From Gammaproteobacteria bacterium (lineage in GTDB: Bacteria; Pseudomonadota; Gammaproteobacteria; Steroidobacterales; Steroidobacteraceae): a DNA stretch of 54,332 bases. Below the pieces are notes generated by a model. That model was not told where the DNA came from, did not search any database, and was given only the letters and a program-made list of their open reading frames with translations. A program made the translations under genes and the position numbers. Of this stretch, positions 1-8,583 are shown in pieces (positions within the stretch are counted from its first letter, which is position 1; every line of letters begins with the position of its first letter). Location of the stretch: NCBI GenBank assembly GCA_028293765.1, contig JAQGOG010000158.1, positions 1 to 54,332 of the forward strand. Direction: 5' to 3'.

Positions 1-11
1 TACGAGGTATT

Positions 12-305
12 ATGTCAATCAGTCCTGTGTCCGGATCAAGCTCCGTTGCCGCCAGTGCGACGCTCCCGACCAAACCCAAACCCGCGAGTCAATCTGCGCC
101 TCCCGCGCAGCCCTCGAAATCGCAAGCGACGGCTGCGGTTGTAAGCACCATCGCCGCAACACTGCAGGAAGCCACCGAGACGGGGGCTCAGACAACTAAA
201 GAAGCCGCGAGCGGCGATCATCAGGCTCAGAGGGTGCTGCAGCACCAGGCCGCTGCGGCACCGCACGGCTCCACAATCGGCAGCGTCATCAACACCAAGG
301 CATAG
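12..305 (+). CDS. Small Ala/Ser/Thr-rich protein of unknown function
   Basis: This reads as a 97-residue protein rich in Ala, Ser, Thr, Pro and Gln. It has no signal peptide, transmembrane segment or domain that I recognise. The ATG has a GAGG a few bases upstream, which is a short but usable ribosome-binding spacing. The composition (Pro/Ala-rich first 40 residues, then a more helical Thr/Glu/Ala stretch) fits a small disordered protein. The reverse strand is also open here but has a less natural composition. It stands alone at the window edge, convergent with the azurin operon. The call as a real gene is tentative and no function can be given. Confidence 0.5.
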   Translation: MSISPVSGSSSVAASATLPTKPKPASQSAPPAQPSKSQATAAVVSTIAATLQEATETGAQTTKEAASGDHQAQRVLQHQAAAAPHGSTIGSVINTKA

Positions 306-630
306 CGTCAGACTTGCCGTAGGTAGCGGTTACGGCGTGTCTCGGCGGAACAGCGAGTCCAGCGCCCTGCCTGGATGCTGGGAGCTCGTTGGTGCAGCAA
401 GGCGCAGCGCTGATGTCCGCAATCAACGCTGCGCTTCCTCGAGACGAAGGCAAGACCGTTACATCGGTCGCAACCACTCCGCATGCGCGACGATTGCGAT
501 AGCTCCGGGTCACACCGTGACCCGGGTCCGACGCGCGCGGGCTCTCACCCGAACTCTTCTTCGATGTGCAGCATCACGACGAGCTGCACATTCCAGGCTG
601 CGCTGCAGTCGGGCAAAACGCTTTCCGGAG
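306..630. other. Intergenic stretch with one strong hairpin
   Basis: No convincing gene is seen in these 325 bases; open frames on both strands have unnatural Arg-rich compositions. The one clear structure is a perfect 9-bp inverted repeat at 505-525 (CCGGGTCAC, loop ACC, GTGACCCGG). It lies between the converging ends of the small gene on the left and the azurin gene on the right. No T-tract follows on either side, so it is not a textbook intrinsic terminator. Confidence 0.5.
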
Positions 631-1128
631 TCACCGACGCGCAGTAGAAGGATCTCCCGCGTTCGCAATCCCGTCAGCATCACGTAGAACAAAGGTGCCA
701 CGCATTACCGTCGCGTGCCCCGGGGAAGTGCAGAAGAAAGCGTAGCGCACTCCTTTCTGCAGCGCGCTCGTGCTGAATGTGACCGTTGCGCTCTCACCTC
801 CTCCGATCACTCTCGTAGCCGCGATGATCCGCTTGTCATTCTCCGCCAGATAGCCGTGCTTGGAGCCGGCGGCCAGGCCCGCGTTGATGATCGCCGACAT
901 GTCCGAATCGCGCGCGAGCACCCAGTCGTGGCCCATGACCTTCGCGGACAGCTGGCCTGAGTGCTTCAGGCTCACTTCGACGTCGGTGCACTGCGTCGGC
1001 ACCGTCATCTCGCGCAGGTTGAACTGCATCATGTCGTTGCTTTCGATGGTCACCTTGCAGGGATCCGCATACGCGGTCCCGGTCGCCAGCAGGAGCGCGG
1101 CGGCGCAAATCAGTCTGAGTCTTGTCAT
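631..1128 (-). CDS. azu: Azurin (periplasmic blue copper protein)
   Basis: Azurin is a small periplasmic type-1 copper protein that shuttles single electrons between c-type cytochromes and terminal oxidases or reductases. The 165-residue product starts with a Sec signal peptide ending near ATGTAYA and then follows the azurin fold. It has the GHDWVL segment around the first copper His and, near the C-terminus, the Cys-x4-His-x3-Met ligand loop (FFCTSPGHATVM). The start at 1128 is chosen because GAGGAGA lies just upstream; an in-frame ATG 14 codons earlier lacks this and would precede the signal peptide. It lies 26 bp downstream of a heme-binding outer-membrane protein gene on the same strand, so the two probably form an operon. 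Confidence 0.93.
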   Translation of the reverse strand: MTRLRLICAAALLLATGTAYADPCKVTIESNDMMQFNLREMTVPTQCTDVEVSLKHSGQLSAKVMGHDWVLARDSDMSAIINAGLAAGSKHGYLAENDKRIIAATRVIGGGESATVTFSTSALQKGVRYAFFCTSPGHATVMRGTFVLRDADGIANAGDPSTARR

Positions 1129-1154
1129 GGTATCTCCTCGGGTAGTGCCGAGCT

Positions 1155-2534
1155 TCAGAAGGCCAGCCACGAAAACAGGAACAGCGAGTTGTTCTGGCTC
1201 GCAGAGCGACCGGATCCGTCATAGTTGGACGTCCCGCCGTTGAATTTGAGGTAGCCGGTATACTGCAGGCCGAATCTGACGTTCACCCACGGCCGACCCC
1301 AGGAAGCCTGCTTTCCCAGCGGCACCCACTCGAACTGCAGGAGGTAGCCGCGCGTATCCGGCAAGCCACTGTTGCTTCCGGACAGCGGCGCTGGTGCATA
1401 GAACGTCTGGTCGGACCCGCCAGTTATATCGAAAACTCCACCGCCTACGCTCCACGTCTGGAGGTAGGTGAACGTGGCATCGACTCTCAGTGTGTTCAGA
1501 TGATTGGACACCGCAGCGGCGCCGCCGGCGTTGAACGTCGCCGCCAGATCCTGCTTCTCGTGGATGTACGACGCGTTCACCGTCAGCGCGGTTCGGTCGC
1601 CGTTCGTCTGTTGAAAGGTTGCGTCGAACCCTACATCGGTATAGCGGTTCTTGTCTGGAACCGTCGTGTCGGGCTGCAGTTTCCCTTCGATGCCGAACGT
1701 GCCGAGCGAGAAATAGTAGGGATCTTTGCTGCCCTGATACGCCAGACGCCAATACGGCGCGACGCCGTTGATGTGCGGGCTGTCTGCTGCCTTCAATCCC
1801 ACATTCCTCAACCATCGATCGGAGAGGTCCCGGTACACGCCGCCCTCAACGTACAGGTGATCGTGGACCATCACGTAGAGCGTCGCGCCGAGCACGGTCT
1901 GGGCAAGGCCGCCCTCGACCAGTGTCGCGGCCGAGGGTCCGGGAACCAGAGGCGATGAGATGTATGGGAATCCCCACGCGGGCGTCGAATTCCACAAGTC
2001 CTGGACTGTGGGATTGTTGTTGACGGAGATTCCGACTACCGCGTCCGTGCCAGCGAACTTGACCGCCCGGGCGTAGCGTATATCCATATTGTCCCAGCTG
2101 GTGTGCCGGTCCTCACCGCTGTAGGTCACTTGTACAAAGGCGCCGGAATGCTCCGTGAGGCGTCCACCGTAGAAGAGCGAGACCTGGTCTACAGAGGCGT
2201 TGTCGTTGGTGCTGAAGTGGGCCACGGGGGCCTCGGGCAGGTCAGCGGACACGTGGCTGAAGCCTCCCTGGATCATGAGTGCCAGCGGCAGCGGGTGCTC
2301 GCCCTCGCCCCAGGTGTAGCCGTTCAGCTTGAACTGGCGGCCATAAGCGGTCAGCGCGGGCCCAAATGACAGGGTGTGACATCGCGAGCAGGGCATTCCC
2401 GTCTGGCGCGCGAAGCTCGGCAAAGCCAGGGAGTCGGAGCAGACTGCGATCGCGATGAGCGCCAGAACGGTCGCGGCCGCTCGCGGCGCGACGCGCGCCA
2501 ATCGCCCCAGGGCGGGCTTTGCCGTTGTGGACAT
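1155..2534 (-). CDS. Outer-membrane beta-barrel protein with N-terminal c-type heme motif
   Basis: The 459-residue protein has a hydrophobic signal sequence (about residues 17-38), then a single c-type heme site CSRCH at residues 49-53 inside a PSFARQTGMPC...CH...YGRQFKLNGY segment. That segment is typical of a family annotated as cytochrome c or hypothetical. The remainder is rich in alternating aromatic/polar strands and ends WLAF, with a terminal Phe as in outer-membrane barrels. The likely picture is a porin-like barrel with a periplasmic heme plug. A GGGGGAT ribosome-binding site precedes the ATG. Its partner immediately downstream is azurin, so an outer-membrane or periplasmic electron-transfer role is plausible but inferred. 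Heme attachment and barrel topology are predictions. Confidence 0.8.
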   Translation of the reverse strand: MSTTAKPALGRLARVAPRAAATVLALIAIAVCSDSLALPSFARQTGMPCSRCHTLSFGPALTAYGRQFKLNGYTWGEGEHPLPLALMIQGGFSHVSADLPEAPVAHFSTNDNASVDQVSLFYGGRLTEHSGAFVQVTYSGEDRHTSWDNMDIRYARAVKFAGTDAVVGISVNNNPTVQDLWNSTPAWGFPYISSPLVPGPSAATLVEGGLAQTVLGATLYVMVHDHLYVEGGVYRDLSDRWLRNVGLKAADSPHINGVAPYWRLAYQGSKDPYYFSLGTFGIEGKLQPDTTVPDKNRYTDVGFDATFQQTNGDRTALTVNASYIHEKQDLAATFNAGGAAAVSNHLNTLRVDATFTYLQTWSVGGGVFDITGGSDQTFYAPAPLSGSNSGLPDTRGYLLQFEWVPLGKQASWGRPWVNVRFGLQYTGYLKFNGGTSNYDGSGRSASQNNSLFLFSWLAF

Positions 2535-2930
2535 TGCTGCAATCCCCCGATTGTTGTTTGTTATTGGCCACGGCCGTGTCGGACATGTGCGTAAATCTGC
2601 AACCCGACAGCCGAATCAGCACACCGCGTGTTCAAAGTACTCGACCGGAAGCACGGGGACAGGTGGGTAATGCAGTACAGGAACGCGTAGCAGTGCGTAT
2701 CCCGCGGCACCACAACGGGCAACGCGCGAAAGGACTGCATCGCAACACTCCGCACGACGCAAGACGCGTTTCCGGTCGGAATCGGGCGTGAGAAGTCAGC
2801 TCATCGATGAGCGTAGAATGATTCTATTGCCGTCTGTTGGATCGAAGCAACGCACCCATAGCGCTTTACAGCGCCTCGCGATTCCCAGGTACGGGGATGA
2901 CCTTCGCGGCGGCGCTTGCGTGCCGGCGCA
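2535..2930. other. Intergenic region upstream of the heme-porin/azurin operon; paired palindromes
   Basis: About 400 bases lie between the stop of the beta-helix gene and the start of the heme-porin gene, both on the minus strand. No gene is seen. Two palindromes stand almost back to back: GCTCATCGATGAGC at 2799-2812 (perfect, 14 bp) and TAGAAT-G-ATTCTA at 2814-2826 (perfect arms, one central base). They lie about 265-290 bases upstream of the heme-porin ATG and about 105 bases past the stop of the upstream gene. They could be operator sites or part of a termination structure; neither matches a regulator site I know. Confidence 0.45.
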
Positions 2931-4811
2931 TCAGGCAAGCTTCCCGTAGAACTGCACGCGCAGATATTTTGCGGACGGAATGTTCCGGGTGTTCAGCGCA
3001 AACGGAGCATCGCTCGTGGCGTTCCGGAACTGCATGACGAGCCGGGTTCTCACCACGCCATTGACGTTGCAGGGCAAAAACACGACGTCGGCATTCACCG
3101 CCGTCCCGGTCGAGTTGTTGACCAGAACAGCCACCATGAGCGCATTGGCTCCAACCTGGGCGTGGGTATCGAATATGAAGTAATGAGCATCGGCAGAGCC
3201 CACTTTGCCTCCGGCCGCGAATGCCGTATCGGCATCGCTCCCGGCGGGAGTATCGGTCAGAGCGTTGGTTGCATTGTTGATTCGAGACGAGAAATGCCCA
3301 TTGCCACCACCTCCTTTATCTTCATAAATGCAATGCTGCAACTTGCCCGCCGTATTGACCATGTACAAACAGAAGCATTGATCCGTCAAAGCCCCTCTGG
3401 AATCGTCGATGTTGTTCAGGTCCACAGACGCTTTCGCAGCTCCGGCATTACCGAAGAAGAACGACCCTCCGGTGGCGAAATTTCCGGATACGAAATTGGC
3501 GGAGGCGGAATCGCAGTAAATGGCACTGCTGTTGGCGCCGGGCCCCATCCAGATGCAATTTCCCACCACCGCATTGGGGTACGTGGGACTGTGCCCGCCG
3601 ATGATCTCGTGAAACCCCGGATTCCTGGCCTGGTTGTTGTCGATGCAGAAATTGGCGGTAATCGTTTGCAACGACCCCAGGTTCCAGATCCCAAACCGGT
3701 TATTGAAATAGAGGTGATTTCCGACGATCTGATTGTATCGGCCGTCCGTGTTGACTCCATCTCCGCCGTTGCCATGGCAACAGTTTCCCAGGATATTGTG
3801 GTACGTCGCTGGCGTGTCATCCGGCGGGTATGAGGCGCAGCCATCCACCCCGTCGTAGTAGTTCTGATGACAATGGTTGTCGCTTATCTGCATGCGGAAA
3901 CACCGACGTCCCTCTCCCTGTACCGTCTTTATGCCCGACTCGCCATTCAGACAGCAGATATTCCCGCGCGCCTGCCCGTCATGGTTGTTCAGGAAAGCAA
4001 TGCCGGAAAAGCTCGCATACTGCACATCGTTGTTGACTGCCTTGTTGTAGCCGCCTGCCTGATTCCCGTTCGTACCGTTGTCAAAAATGATGCCGCCCCA
4101 GACACCCTTGCCGCCGCGAATCACGCAGTCCCGCACGGTCGAGCGCACGGCATCCTGGATGTTGAGTATGACAAACCGGCCGTAGATGCAGCTGACCTCG
4201 ATGCCCGAGGCATTGCCCTTGAAAACGATCGAGGGACCAATCTGCTGGTTCTGCTGGGCCGCGGAGAGCGACGGCCAGATGTCAGTATCATTCACGGTGG
4301 GCTGATAGCCCGCGACGGAATTGGACCTCTGCAGGGTGCCTGAGATATCAGCGCCCCAAGCGGCAGCCGTTCTGGTAATGATCCACGGAGCCGTCAGATT
4401 CTCCATCGAGAAGTTATCGACAGTCGAATCCGTGCCGCTCGTCACCGTCAGGACAGCGCTGTCGCACAGCAGCTTGCTGCTCTGTCCTTCTCCGTAAACG
4501 AGAATCCGCCCGGTCCGCGCCGCGCCTGTCAGGATCCTGAAGGTGAATCCTTTCGCGATACGCGCAATACCGACGTTGACTGCCGCTTGCCAGGCAACCG
4601 AATCATCCGTAGTACCGTCTCCCTTCGCGCCGTAGCGACGCAAATCACCCTCGATGTACCCCTGGTGCGTCGGCGTCACCCCGGCGATGACCTCGGCGTG
4701 GGTGCGTGGATGACACGGTTGCTTGCACGTCTCGGCCTCTGCGCGTTGCGCAACCAGAGCTGATTGGGTAGCCGATGCCAATAGAGCCTTGGGAACATCG
4801 CGGCGACGCAT
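2931..4811 (-). CDS. Secreted right-handed parallel beta-helix protein (pectate-lyase superfamily fold)
   Basis: The 626-residue protein carries, after a basic/hydrophobic N-terminus (MRRRDVPKALLASATQ), the motif GDLRRYGAKGDGTTDD that opens the Pectate_lyase_3 / glycosyl-hydrolase-28-like beta-helix domain. Many Asn- and Gly-rich repeats follow (for example NAVVGNCIWM, YNQIVGNHLYF, VSGNFATGG), the coils of a right-handed beta helix. The last 130 residues look like a separate beta-rich domain. Such proteins are polysaccharide lyases or hydrolases, or phage tailspike-like proteins; I cannot assign a substrate or catalytic residues. GAGGT precedes the ATG. The start MRRRDV resembles a twin-arginine leader but the n-region is very short. 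No carbohydrate-uptake genes are adjacent. Confidence 0.75.
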   Translation of the reverse strand: MRRRDVPKALLASATQSALVAQRAEAETCKQPCHPRTHAEVIAGVTPTHQGYIEGDLRRYGAKGDGTTDDSVAWQAAVNVGIARIAKGFTFRILTGAARTGRILVYGEGQSSKLLCDSAVLTVTSGTDSTVDNFSMENLTAPWIITRTAAAWGADISGTLQRSNSVAGYQPTVNDTDIWPSLSAAQQNQQIGPSIVFKGNASGIEVSCIYGRFVILNIQDAVRSTVRDCVIRGGKGVWGGIIFDNGTNGNQAGGYNKAVNNDVQYASFSGIAFLNNHDGQARGNICCLNGESGIKTVQGEGRRCFRMQISDNHCHQNYYDGVDGCASYPPDDTPATYHNILGNCCHGNGGDGVNTDGRYNQIVGNHLYFNNRFGIWNLGSLQTITANFCIDNNQARNPGFHEIIGGHSPTYPNAVVGNCIWMGPGANSSAIYCDSASANFVSGNFATGGSFFFGNAGAAKASVDLNNIDDSRGALTDQCFCLYMVNTAGKLQHCIYEDKGGGGNGHFSSRINNATNALTDTPAGSDADTAFAAGGKVGSADAHYFIFDTHAQVGANALMVAVLVNNSTGTAVNADVVFLPCNVNGVVRTRLVMQFRNATSDAPFALNTRNIPSAKYLRVQFYGKLA

Positions 4812-5045
4812 GTCGACCTCGCTGGTTGTTGCCGGTGAGACCTTAGCTTGCGCGAAACTTACTCCCCGGGGTTCTTTTGAAGCAGCAAGGACGAAGCCGC
4901 CGGCGGAGGTGCGAAATCATAGTGCGGCGAATATCGAATGAGGATTGCGGACACCTTACAGACCCTCGCGGCGCCGCATGTCGACGGCTGCAGCCGAGGA
5001 AGTCAGTTAAGTGCAACGGTTACGCTGCAGTCCTTGGCTACTTAG

Positions 5046-5600
5046 CGTAACCAGCCGCTGGAATTCCCGTGGCTCGATTCGATCGAGGCCGCGAGCGACG
5101 AGATTCGGGCGGAGCTTCTGGACGTCCTGGCCGACGGCCCCAAGATGCTCGAACCCTACGTCGCACACCCCAGGGAGTGCCGTCAGAGCGGTGGCGGGAC
5201 CTCAATTACTCGCGCCGTTGGGGAGTGTATTTTCTCTGGAAGGACGGCGCCCCGTACGCGGATCACTTTGCTCGATGCCCGGGAACGGTCGCGGCGCTCG
5301 AGGCCTGGCCGCGGTGGGATGTCCCGAATTGCGGAGCAACGGCCGCATTCTCCATTCTCGACGCCAAGACCCGCATCCCATCGCACAACGGCGTCAACAA
5401 CACGCGCCTCGTCGTGCACTTGCCGCTGATCGTCCCTCCCGGCTGCGGTTTCCGTGTCGGCGGCGAACGGCGCGAGTGGCAGCCGGCAAGGCATTCATAT
5501 TCGACGACACCATCGAACACGAAGCCTGGAACGATGGCGATCTGCCGCGCGCCGTATTGATCGTACGACTGGCTCAATCGCAGCATCTTCCTGTGCACCG
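5046..5600 (+). pseudogene. Broken aspartyl/asparaginyl beta-hydroxylase gene
   Basis: The family is Fe(II)/2-oxoglutarate-dependent and hydroxylates Asp/Asn side chains. Recognisable pieces lie in successive frames. FPWLDSIEAASDEIRAELL to about 5165 is in one frame. LNYSRRWGVYFLWKDG through NNTRLVVHLPLIVPPG and GERREW, about 5170-5480, is in a second. AGKAFIFDDTIEHEAWNDGD to about 5570 is in a third. The iron-binding His residues (SHNGVNN... and IEHEAWN) both survive but cannot be in one product. The first frame has a stop just upstream (5043-5045) and no start, so the N-terminus is also gone. At least two frameshifts plus truncation point to a pseudogene; sequencing error would have to have struck twice. 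Confidence 0.82.
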
Positions 5601-5728
5601 GCGCCCGCCACGCCAGCTCGATTACGCTTTGGATCTAGCGCGTCGTGTAGGCGGCCTGCCCGATCCCTTATCTGAACCGCAGCGTCCGCGATCCCTCCCG
5701 ACCCGGAAGGGATCGCGGCTCGCAGGGC

Positions 5729-7957
5729 TCAGGCCTTGGCGGTACGTGCGGCGGCCAGATCGAAGGGCAACTTGCGCAGCTTGATTCCAGTAGCGGCGCG
5801 CACCGCATTGGCAACGGCCGGCGCAATCGGCGGCAAGCCCGGCTCACCGACACCCGTGGGCGGATTCGTCGACGGGACGGTATAGACTTCGATCACCCGC
5901 GGCATCTCGTTGATACGCAACACGGTGTACTGATGGAAGTTGGTCTGATCGACGTGCCCGTCGGTCATGGTGATCTTACCGTGGAGCGCAGCCGACAGCC
6001 CGTAGCCGATACCGCTTTGCATCTGCGCCCGGATCACGTCCGGGTTGACGGCAATTCCGCAATCCACGGCGCAGACCACGCGGTCCACCGTGATCGTATC
6101 GCCTTTCACGGTGATCTCGGCGACCTGCGCCACCACGGTTCCGAACGATTCCTGCACGGCGATGCCCCGCCCCCGACCCTTTCCTTTCGGAAATGGCTTG
6201 TCCCACCCAGCCTTCTCGGCTGCGAGCTTCAGGACCCCGGCGTGCTTGGGGTGCTTCTCGAGCAGCGCCAGCCGGAACGCCACGGGATCCTTGCCCGCGG
6301 CCTCCGCCAACTCGTCGATGACGACTTCCTTCGAGAAGGACATGTGCGAGTGGCCCACTGACCGCCACCAGAGCACCGGAACTGCGGACTTGGGCTGGCT
6401 CCAGGTCACATGCACATTGTCCAGGTCGTACTGCTCGCCGGCGTGGCCTTCGACAGCCGTCGGATCTACGCCGTCCTTCATCATGGCGGCGAACGGAGTG
6501 CCGGCCATGATCGACTGGCCAACCACCCGCTGCTTGTAGGCAACGATTTTGCCGTCCTTGCTCAAACCCGCCGTGATGTGATGATAGTTCATGGGGCGGT
6601 AGCGGCCGCCCGTGACATCATCCTCACGGGTCCAGATCAGCCGGACGGGATACTTTCCACCGCTCGCCTTCGCGATGGAGGCAACCTCGGCAATGTAATC
6701 CGATTCCGCATTCGCGCGCCGTCCGAAGGTTCCGCCGGCGGCGAGCGTGTTGATGACGACCTGGTCCGGCTTGAGGCCGCTGGCGGCGGCGGCATTCACC
6801 TGGTCAATGGTCTGGAACTGGCAACCGGCCCAGATCTCGCATTTGCCGGGACTTAGCTGGCAGACCGCGGTCAGCGGCTCCATCGGAGCGTGCGCGAGGT
6901 ACGGAAATTCGAATTCCGCGTCGAGCGTGTGTGCCGCGCTCTTCAGATTCGCGTCGGCATCGCCGGCCTTCGCCGCGGTCACCGCTTCGGGGCGCCCGGC
7001 AAGTTGCTTGTACTCCGTCATGATCTGGTCGGTGCCGCGTGTCTCCGCGGCCGACTCGTCCCAGGTCACCTGCAGGGCTTCCCGGCCCTTCTTCGCAGCC
7101 CACATGTCGCGCCCGATGACAGCCACTCCGCGCGGGATCTGCACCACGTCCACCACACCCGGCACGGCCTTGGTCTTGGTGGCATCAAACGAGACGACCT
7201 TGCCGCCAAAACGCGGCGGACGCATCACGACCGCGGTCATCATCCCCGGCAGCATGACGTCGATCGCGAACTGTTGCTTGCCGAACGACTTCGCGTGGCT
7301 GTCGAGCCGCGGTAGTTTGTCGCGGCCTATGATTTTGAACTGACTCGGATCCTTGAGCTTGACGTCAGTGGGCACCGGCAACGTCGCCGCGCGGGAGGCA
7401 AGCTCACCGAATGTGGCCTTCTTTCCCGAGGCAGCATGCGCGACCACACCTTCGCTGACGGTGATATCTCCAGCCGGAACCTTCCATTGTGCGGCGGCAG
7501 CCTGTACCAGCATGGCACGAGCGGTGGCGCCGGCCTGCCGGAGTTGCATCCAGGAGTTGGCTACCGCGGTCGAGCCACCCGTACCTTGCACACTGCCCTT
7601 GGGATCGAACGCGAAGTTGCCGTACAGCGGCACTTTGGCCGGCGCGCTCTCGACACGCATCTGGTCCCATGACGCATCCAACTCATCGGCGACGATGGCG
7701 GGCAGGCCGGTCCACACGCCCTGGCCGGCTTCGACATGCTTCGACACCACGGTGACCGTATTGTCAGGGTCGATGCGTACGAAAGGCGTGGCAAGGGGCG
7801 CCCCCGCGGCTGCCGATGCGCCCTCGGGAAGCATCGTTCCAAGCGTGAGTCCCGCTCCAGCGATGGTGGTGAGCTTCAGGAACTGCCGGCGTGTCAGCTC
7901 CGATGCAGACAACCCGGGCCAGAGTGAGGATGGGTCTTTGAGGTGGCGGAAGTACAT
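5729..7957 (-). CDS. Molybdopterin-binding large subunit of a xanthine-dehydrogenase-family hydroxylase (IorB-like)
   Basis: This is the large catalytic subunit of a periplasmic molybdenum hydroxylase of the isoquinoline 1-oxidoreductase type, which oxidises aldehydes or N-heteroaromatics using water as oxygen donor. The 742-residue product has a twin-arginine signal (TRRQFLK at about residues 23-29, then a hydrophobic stretch), the usual length of IorB-type subunits, and Mo-cofactor segments such as GGTFGRRANAESDY and GVGEPGLPPIAPAVANA near the C-terminus. It follows the 2Fe-2S subunit by 24 bp. No dedicated c-type cytochrome subunit is next to it; such systems often pass electrons to one. 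Substrate cannot be predicted. Confidence 0.9.
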   Translation of the reverse strand: MYFRHLKDPSSLWPGLSASELTRRQFLKLTTIAGAGLTLGTMLPEGASAAAGAPLATPFVRIDPDNTVTVVSKHVEAGQGVWTGLPAIVADELDASWDQMRVESAPAKVPLYGNFAFDPKGSVQGTGGSTAVANSWMQLRQAGATARAMLVQAAAAQWKVPAGDITVSEGVVAHAASGKKATFGELASRAATLPVPTDVKLKDPSQFKIIGRDKLPRLDSHAKSFGKQQFAIDVMLPGMMTAVVMRPPRFGGKVVSFDATKTKAVPGVVDVVQIPRGVAVIGRDMWAAKKGREALQVTWDESAAETRGTDQIMTEYKQLAGRPEAVTAAKAGDADANLKSAAHTLDAEFEFPYLAHAPMEPLTAVCQLSPGKCEIWAGCQFQTIDQVNAAAASGLKPDQVVINTLAAGGTFGRRANAESDYIAEVASIAKASGGKYPVRLIWTREDDVTGGRYRPMNYHHITAGLSKDGKIVAYKQRVVGQSIMAGTPFAAMMKDGVDPTAVEGHAGEQYDLDNVHVTWSQPKSAVPVLWWRSVGHSHMSFSKEVVIDELAEAAGKDPVAFRLALLEKHPKHAGVLKLAAEKAGWDKPFPKGKGRGRGIAVQESFGTVVAQVAEITVKGDTITVDRVVCAVDCGIAVNPDVIRAQMQSGIGYGLSAALHGKITMTDGHVDQTNFHQYTVLRINEMPRVIEVYTVPSTNPPTGVGEPGLPPIAPAVANAVRAATGIKLRKLPFDLAAARTAKA

Positions 7958-7981
7958 GGTGAAATCCTTACGGCGTCCCGT

Positions 7982-8464
7982 TCAACCCTTGGTACCGGCG
8001 GGCGCGCCAGGCAGCGCAGTGGCCGCTTCGTGAATGGCGTTCCGGATGCGCGCGTACGTCGCGCACCGACAGATGTTTCCGGCCATCGCGGAATCGATAT
8101 CCGAGTCGGTGGGCTTCGCATTTCCGGCCAGCAGTGCCGACGCCGACATGATCTGCCCGCTCTGGCAGTAACCGCATTGAGGGACGTCGAGGTTGACCCA
8201 GGCATCCTGTATCGCTTTACCCGAGGGCGTGCCCAGTCCTTCGATGGTGGTCACGCTCTTGCCCACTACCGCCGACACCGGAGTGACGCATGACCGGGTC
8301 GCCTGCCCGTCGATATGCACGGTGCACGCTCCACAGAGCGCCATTCCGCATCCGAACTTGGTACCCGTGAGCTGCAGGTGGTCCCTGATTGCCCACAAGA
8401 GGGGCATGTCGGGATCGATGTCCAGCTCGTGGCTCTGATTGTTGACAGTCAGCTTGATGGGCAT
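7982..8464 (-). CDS. (2Fe-2S)-binding small subunit of molybdenum hydroxylase (IorA-like)
   Basis: The 160-residue protein has an N-terminal plant-type 2Fe-2S ferredoxin fold with the cysteine pattern [12 protein letters not shown] plus a later Cys (RSC). A C-terminal four-helix 2Fe-2S domain follows with [10 protein letters not shown] and NICRCATY. This two-cluster layout is diagnostic for the small subunit of xanthine-oxidase-family enzymes and it relays electrons from the Mo centre. The start at 8464 is preferred over an ATG 22 codons upstream because GGAGG lies at the right distance and MPIKLTVN is the family's usual beginning. It has no signal of its own and is probably co-exported with the Tat-signalled large subunit encoded immediately downstream. 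Confidence 0.93.
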   Translation of the reverse strand: MPIKLTVNNQSHELDIDPDMPLLWAIRDHLQLTGTKFGCGMALCGACTVHIDGQATRSCVTPVSAVVGKSVTTIEGLGTPSGKAIQDAWVNLDVPQCGYCQSGQIMSASALLAGNAKPTDSDIDSAMAGNICRCATYARIRNAIHEAATALPGAPAGTKG

Positions 8465-8583
8465 GAGAACGCCTCCAACGGCGCTAGAGATCGAAAACAG
8501 GAGGGGGAGCCCGGCCAGCTCCAACCCCATTCTTTTCGGGAAGGGGTAGCGTACGCCATCTCCCGTTAGGGGGAGTAGCGGCG

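Noticed and set aside
505..525. Perfect 9-bp hairpin as an intrinsic terminator
   Set aside because: No T-tract follows on either strand, so it was kept only as an inverted repeat.
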